Of a stretch of DNA of 16,845 nt, positions 13,987 to 16,845 are shown one piece after another. Under the pieces are notes generated by a model, which saw only the letters and a program-made list of their open reading frames with translations, searched no databases and was not told the DNA's origin. Source of the DNA: Nitrospira sp. UBA2083 (GTDB lineage Bacteria > Nitrospirota > Nitrospiria > Nitrospirales > Nitrospiraceae). The translations under genes were made by a program, and so were the position numbers. Location: assembly GCA_002331625.1 (NCBI GenBank), contig DCZN01000036.1, positions 17,860 to 34,704 on the forward strand. Reading direction: 5' to 3'. The stretch's first letter is position 1, and every line of letters starts with the position of its first letter.

Positions 13987-14297
13987 TGCGTCGAGGCGAG
14001 GTCAGGTGGTACAAGTTCTCAACACCCGATAAGAGGCGGCCAATTGTGATTCTCACGAGAGATTCCGCTCTGGAGTTTTTGGGAGAAGTGACGGTAGCCC
14101 CCATCACGTCCACAATCCGTGACATCCCCTCTGAGGTCCCCTTAACCGAAAGTGATGGCATGCCTCGTGACTGTGCGATAAATCTCGATCACATCCAAAC
14201 GGTCGCTACGGGGAAGATCGGTCCAGTGATCACAACCTTGGGCCCGCGAAAGATGTCGGAAATTCGCTCCGCATGCCTCTTTGCGCTGGGATTCTAG
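13986..14297 (+). CDS. MazF/PemK-family endoribonuclease toxin
   Basis: The 103-residue protein matches the PemK/MazF fold from end to end: MRRGEVRWYKF, KRRPIVILTRDSAL (16-29), VTVAPITSTIRDIPSEVPL (36-53), CAINLDHIQTV (63-73) and the ending ITTLGPRKMSEI. Arg18 and Thr41/Thr43 sit where MazF enzymes have catalytic residues. MazF toxins cut mRNA at short motifs; the motif here cannot be told. The start ATG overlaps the antitoxin stop by 1 nt (TGATG). A GTG at 13983 is an alternative. The gene converges on the EPS operon ending at 14482. Confidence 0.92.
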   Translation: MRRGEVRWYKFSTPDKRRPIVILTRDSALEFLGEVTVAPITSTIRDIPSEVPLTESDGMPRDCAINLDHIQTVATGKIGPVITTLGPRKMSEIRSACLFALGF

Positions 14298-14324
14298 CCA
14301 CATCATCACCATAAATCTCACTAA

Positions 14325-14420
14325 CGACCTTCAGCCACCCGCCTCCAACCTCTAACGCTCTTCCCACCTCCAACGACCATTCCCGGCACCTGGGAACGGG
14401 GTAATTGGGAGACAACAACA
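14325..14420. repeat. Degenerate CCTCCAACCT-type repeat, copy F, and a small hairpin
   Basis: About 14335-14380 carries CCGCCTCCAACCTCTAACGC and CCCACCTCCAACG, of the same family as copy E. It is followed by TTCCC/GGGAA (about 14382-14398), a 5-bp stem. It lies in the convergent gap between the MazF gene and the glycosyltransferase gene, a place where a terminator for both would be useful, but no U-tract is evident. Confidence 0.5.
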
Positions 14421-14481
14421 TCGGGAGTAGTTGAGCAACCCCGTGAACCAGGTCGTCACCGAATTAACGGCAGCCCAATCA

Positions 14482-15750
14482 TCATACATGCTGGTCCCGA
14501 TCGTCCAACGGCGACACAGCAGACTCCGAGGGAGAGATGAGCGATGACAGCAGAGATTCATATCGCCGTGCGAGCACCGTACGATCGTAATGTTTTCCAA
14601 CGTGCCGTCGTCCGTTTGCCCCAAGTCTCGCTGCCAACTCGCGATTCTCGTACAGCTCCAGCACGCGTTCAGCAAGCTGTTGGCTGTTCTGTGGTTCAAT
14701 GCAGAACCCGGCTTCAGCATCTTTGATGATCCCAGCACTCTCCCCCTCCACACCGAGGATAATCGGCTTTTCCATAGCCATGCTTTCAAAAATCTTGGAG
14801 GGGATCACCGTTGTGAACAGCTCGGATTTCTTCAACAGCACAAGACTGACGTCTGAGATCGCCCAGAGGTACGGCATCTTCTCCTTCGGCTGTTGATCAA
14901 GCATGATCACGTTGGGAAGTGCCATTTTATCTCGCATGGCCAACAAGCTCTGCCGTTCAGCTCCATCTCCGACGAGAAGGATGACAATGTCTTCGCGTTG
15001 TTTAAGTTCACGCGCTGAATGCAGCATCGTCTCAAGACAGTGTGCCATGCCGTGGGTTCCGAAATAGGAGGCCACAAACTTGCCCTGTAATCCAAGCTCT
15101 ACTGCAACTGGATTCGGACCAGTGATTTCTTTGAAGAAGGAGAGATCAGCTCCGTTTTTGATGACCTCGATTTTCTCAGCTGGAATCCCCTTCTTGACCA
15201 TGTACCGCTTAAATGCGTCGGTCACCGGCACAATACGATCAGCTTTTCGATAGGCAAACAGCTCGATCCACTCCAGGAGCCGGATAATCGTCTTATTCCG
15301 AATCGCTCCCACCACCAGGATAGACTCCGGCCAGAGGTCTCGAATTTCCAACACCCACGGTATGCGCTTTAAGCGGCTGACAAAATACCCGGCGAGGCCG
15401 TTAAAGAACTGAGGAGAAGTCGTCACAACCACATCCGCTTGGGGTAACCAGGGCGCGATCAAGATCGACGACACCATAAAGGAGATATAGTTCAGCGTTC
15501 GTTTAAAGAAACCCTCGTTGGCCGTCACATAGGTCCAGACCCGAACGACCCGAATCCCCTCCTTATCCTCACGTTGAACGAGGCGGTTGCGATACCCCTC
15601 ATAGACCTTGCCGCGCGGATGATTGGGAGCACAGGTCACGACCGTTACCTCGTGGCCATCTCGCACCCATTGCTTACAGTGTTCGTACGTTCGCGAGGCC
15701 GGAGCATTCACCTCAGGGGGGAAATAGTGGGAAAGAAACAATACCCGCAT
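14482..15750 (-). CDS. GT4-family glycosyltransferase (WbuB-like)
   Basis: A cytoplasmic, GT-B-fold glycosyltransferase, 422 residues. The N-terminal domain opens with the glycan-acceptor motif SHYFPPEVNAPASRTYEH (7-24), followed by a SPQFF block and RDLWPES (137-143). The C-terminal donor-binding domain has IKNGAD (197-202), GTHG (231-234), LLVGDGAER (258-266) and PSKIFESMAMEKPII (317-331), which carries the Glu pair of the GT4 family. It most resembles WbuB-type (amino-sugar) transferases in layout, but donor and linkage are unknown. The start is 3 nt after the lyase gene's stop with AGGAG about 9 nt upstream, so the two are one operon. Confidence 0.9.
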   Translation of the reverse strand: MRVLFLSHYFPPEVNAPASRTYEHCKQWVRDGHEVTVVTCAPNHPRGKVYEGYRNRLVQREDKEGIRVVRVWTYVTANEGFFKRTLNYISFMVSSILIAPWLPQADVVVTTSPQFFNGLAGYFVSRLKRIPWVLEIRDLWPESILVVGAIRNKTIIRLLEWIELFAYRKADRIVPVTDAFKRYMVKKGIPAEKIEVIKNGADLSFFKEITGPNPVAVELGLQGKFVASYFGTHGMAHCLETMLHSARELKQREDIVILLVGDGAERQSLLAMRDKMALPNVIMLDQQPKEKMPYLWAISDVSLVLLKKSELFTTVIPSKIFESMAMEKPIILGVEGESAGIIKDAEAGFCIEPQNSQQLAERVLELYENRELAARLGANGRRHVGKHYDRTVLARRYESLLSSLISPSESAVSPLDDRDQHV

Positions 15751-15753
15751 ACT

Positions 15754-16845
15754 TCAGGGCTCCTTTATGATCCGATATCCAAACTCCAGCGGGAGCCTAC
15801 CGAAACAAGACAGCACGATCACCTCATTCTTATGTTCGATTCCAAACTCGGGAAAGTATTGCCTCGATTCAAAGCTGATTGAAGCGTTCCCTATAACCTC
15901 GAGCCGACCAATGGTTTTCCCATCCTTCGTTAGGATCTCAATACAATCCCTGCCATTTCTCGCTGAAAAATCCGGGTGCAGGTGAATATAACTCTCAGCA
16001 TGATGATTCCCCATCCCGGTCAACTTGTCCAGCACAGTCCATACACCACGCCCATCATAATCAATCACCCGTCTGTGGATAATCCGACCGGGCAACCGAC
16101 TAAATCCGTCATGCGCCCCCTCAAACCGTACTCGATCTCCCGACAACTTCGCGATGACCGCACCGATGGGATAGGCACGTCTCGCGACCCTGAATACCCC
16201 CCAGATCTCCGACTGTTCCTGTCCATCTACCGAAACCGTATTATGCCCCTTGGTACTGCGGGCATATCTCCGACATGAACCTGCTTCGTAATCGTAGACG
16301 CCACTATCCACAATGACCCGTTGACCATCGAGCGCGAGCTCGTAACTCAATGTGTCGCAATGGGCATGCCCTGGTTGGTAATCGGGGCCCACACCCCCGC
16401 AGTCGAGGATCATCATGTCTCCGCCACTGCGTATCCCATAATAACCACTTTCGGTTTTCTCAATGACTATCAGATTGGGACTCGGCGAAGTCCGCTCATA
16501 CCCGCTCACTCGTCTGGCATAATCAACCAGGCGAGAAGGAGCAGGAGCAATGCCAAAGGCCGAGTCATTGAAGAGCGGGATCTCCCCATCAGGCAAGCAG
16601 ACATCATGCAGAAAATCCAGCGCCCTGTTGGCTTTTTCTGTAAGCCGCGAAACAACTTCCTGGCTGACAACATTAGGGTTCGCTTTCATGAGGTTCAGCA
16701 CATCTAAACAGTCTTCGAGACAAATTGAGTGATACATTGGACTGCGTTCATAGTGCCCCCCATCAGGCAGGAATTGCTCTTCCGCTTCCTGAGTCAATAT
16801 CTTCACACCTTTACGCAACCATCGCGTAGCATCGTCACTCTCAAC
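15754..16845 (-). CDS. Heparinase II/III-family polysaccharide lyase, partial (5' end outside window)
   Basis: The C-terminal 363 residues of a polysaccharide lyase; the frame is open to the window edge, so the start is missing. Signature blocks, numbered from the edge, are FLPDGGHYERSPMYH (25-39, with a catalytic-type Tyr), QPGHAHCDTLSYEL (157-170, with active-site-type His) and the typical ARSTKGHNTVSVDGQ (195-209) leading into the beta-sheet domain (PF07940-type). Such enzymes in EPS loci are thought to trim or release the glycan in the periplasm. The substrate is not evident. It heads the visible operon with the GT4 gene, and upstream genes likely continue outside the window. Confidence 0.85.
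   Translation of the reverse strand, partial: VESDDATRWLRKGVKILTQEAEEQFLPDGGHYERSPMYHSICLEDCLDVLNLMKANPNVVSQEVVSRLTEKANRALDFLHDVCLPDGEIPLFNDSAFGIAPAPSRLVDYARRVSGYERTSPSPNLIVIEKTESGYYGIRSGGDMMILDCGGVGPDYQPGHAHCDTLSYELALDGQRVIVDSGVYDYEAGSCRRYARSTKGHNTVSVDGQEQSEIWGVFRVARRAYPIGAVIAKLSGDRVRFEGAHDGFSRLPGRIIHRRVIDYDGRGVWTVLDKLTGMGNHHAESYIHLHPDFSARNGRDCIEILTKDGKTIGRLEVIGNASISFESRQYFPEFGIEHKNEVIVLSCFGRLPLEFGYRIIKEP

Noticed and set aside
13470..14400. CRISPR array, considered because of the repeated CCTCCAACCT units
   Set aside because: Units are short, degenerate and unevenly spaced, with no constant repeat and unique spacer pattern and no cas genes nearby.

Overview
The window reads as part of an exopolysaccharide and protein-sorting locus of a Gram-negative, environmental bacterium. 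The gene set fits the Nitrospira group, but that placement is an inference from gene content and not a sequence match. Most genes lie on the minus strand, so the functional order runs from high to low coordinates. | Right edge (16845-14482): a heparinase II/III-type polysaccharide lyase, cut by the window edge, is followed 3 nt later by a GT4 glycosyltransferase. | Plus-strand island (12841-14297): two compact toxin-antitoxin pairs, DUF433/DUF5615 and a MazE-like/MazF pair, interrupt the minus-strand cluster. | Substrate and sortase block (12292-7936): two paralogous secreted proteins end in a VPLPA-type PEP-CTERM sorting signal. Each has a candidate sigma-54 promoter upstream and a strong stem-loop terminator downstream. 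After them comes an exosortase fused to an EpsI domain, XrtD-like, with its Cys/Arg/His triad intact. | Polysaccharide block (7791-55): a WecA/MraY-type undecaprenyl-phosphate sugar-phosphate transferase with a long membrane extension, a TPR-repeat lipoprotein of the PEP-CTERM system, a short Wza-like export protein, an outer-membrane beta-barrel protein and a Wzc-like chain-length regulator with GNVR motif. The last three are spaced 3-9 nt apart and look co-transcribed with the TPR gene. | Working model: the transferase starts a lipid-linked glycan, glycosyltransferases extend it, the Wzc/Wza/barrel group controls length and exports it, and the lyase trims it. The exosortase processes the two VPLPA-tailed proteins at the inner membrane for attachment to the cell surface or matrix, under RpoN-type control. 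| Points most worth a second look: (1) a degenerate CCTCAACCT-type repeat, often an inverted repeat, fills nearly every sizeable gap and also appears to form the in-frame linker between the exosortase and EpsI halves; (2) the Wzc-like gene stops at a TAG after which the same frame continues as a hydrophobic segment to the window edge; (3) matched sigma-54-like promoters with different upstream repeats precede the two sorted-protein genes.
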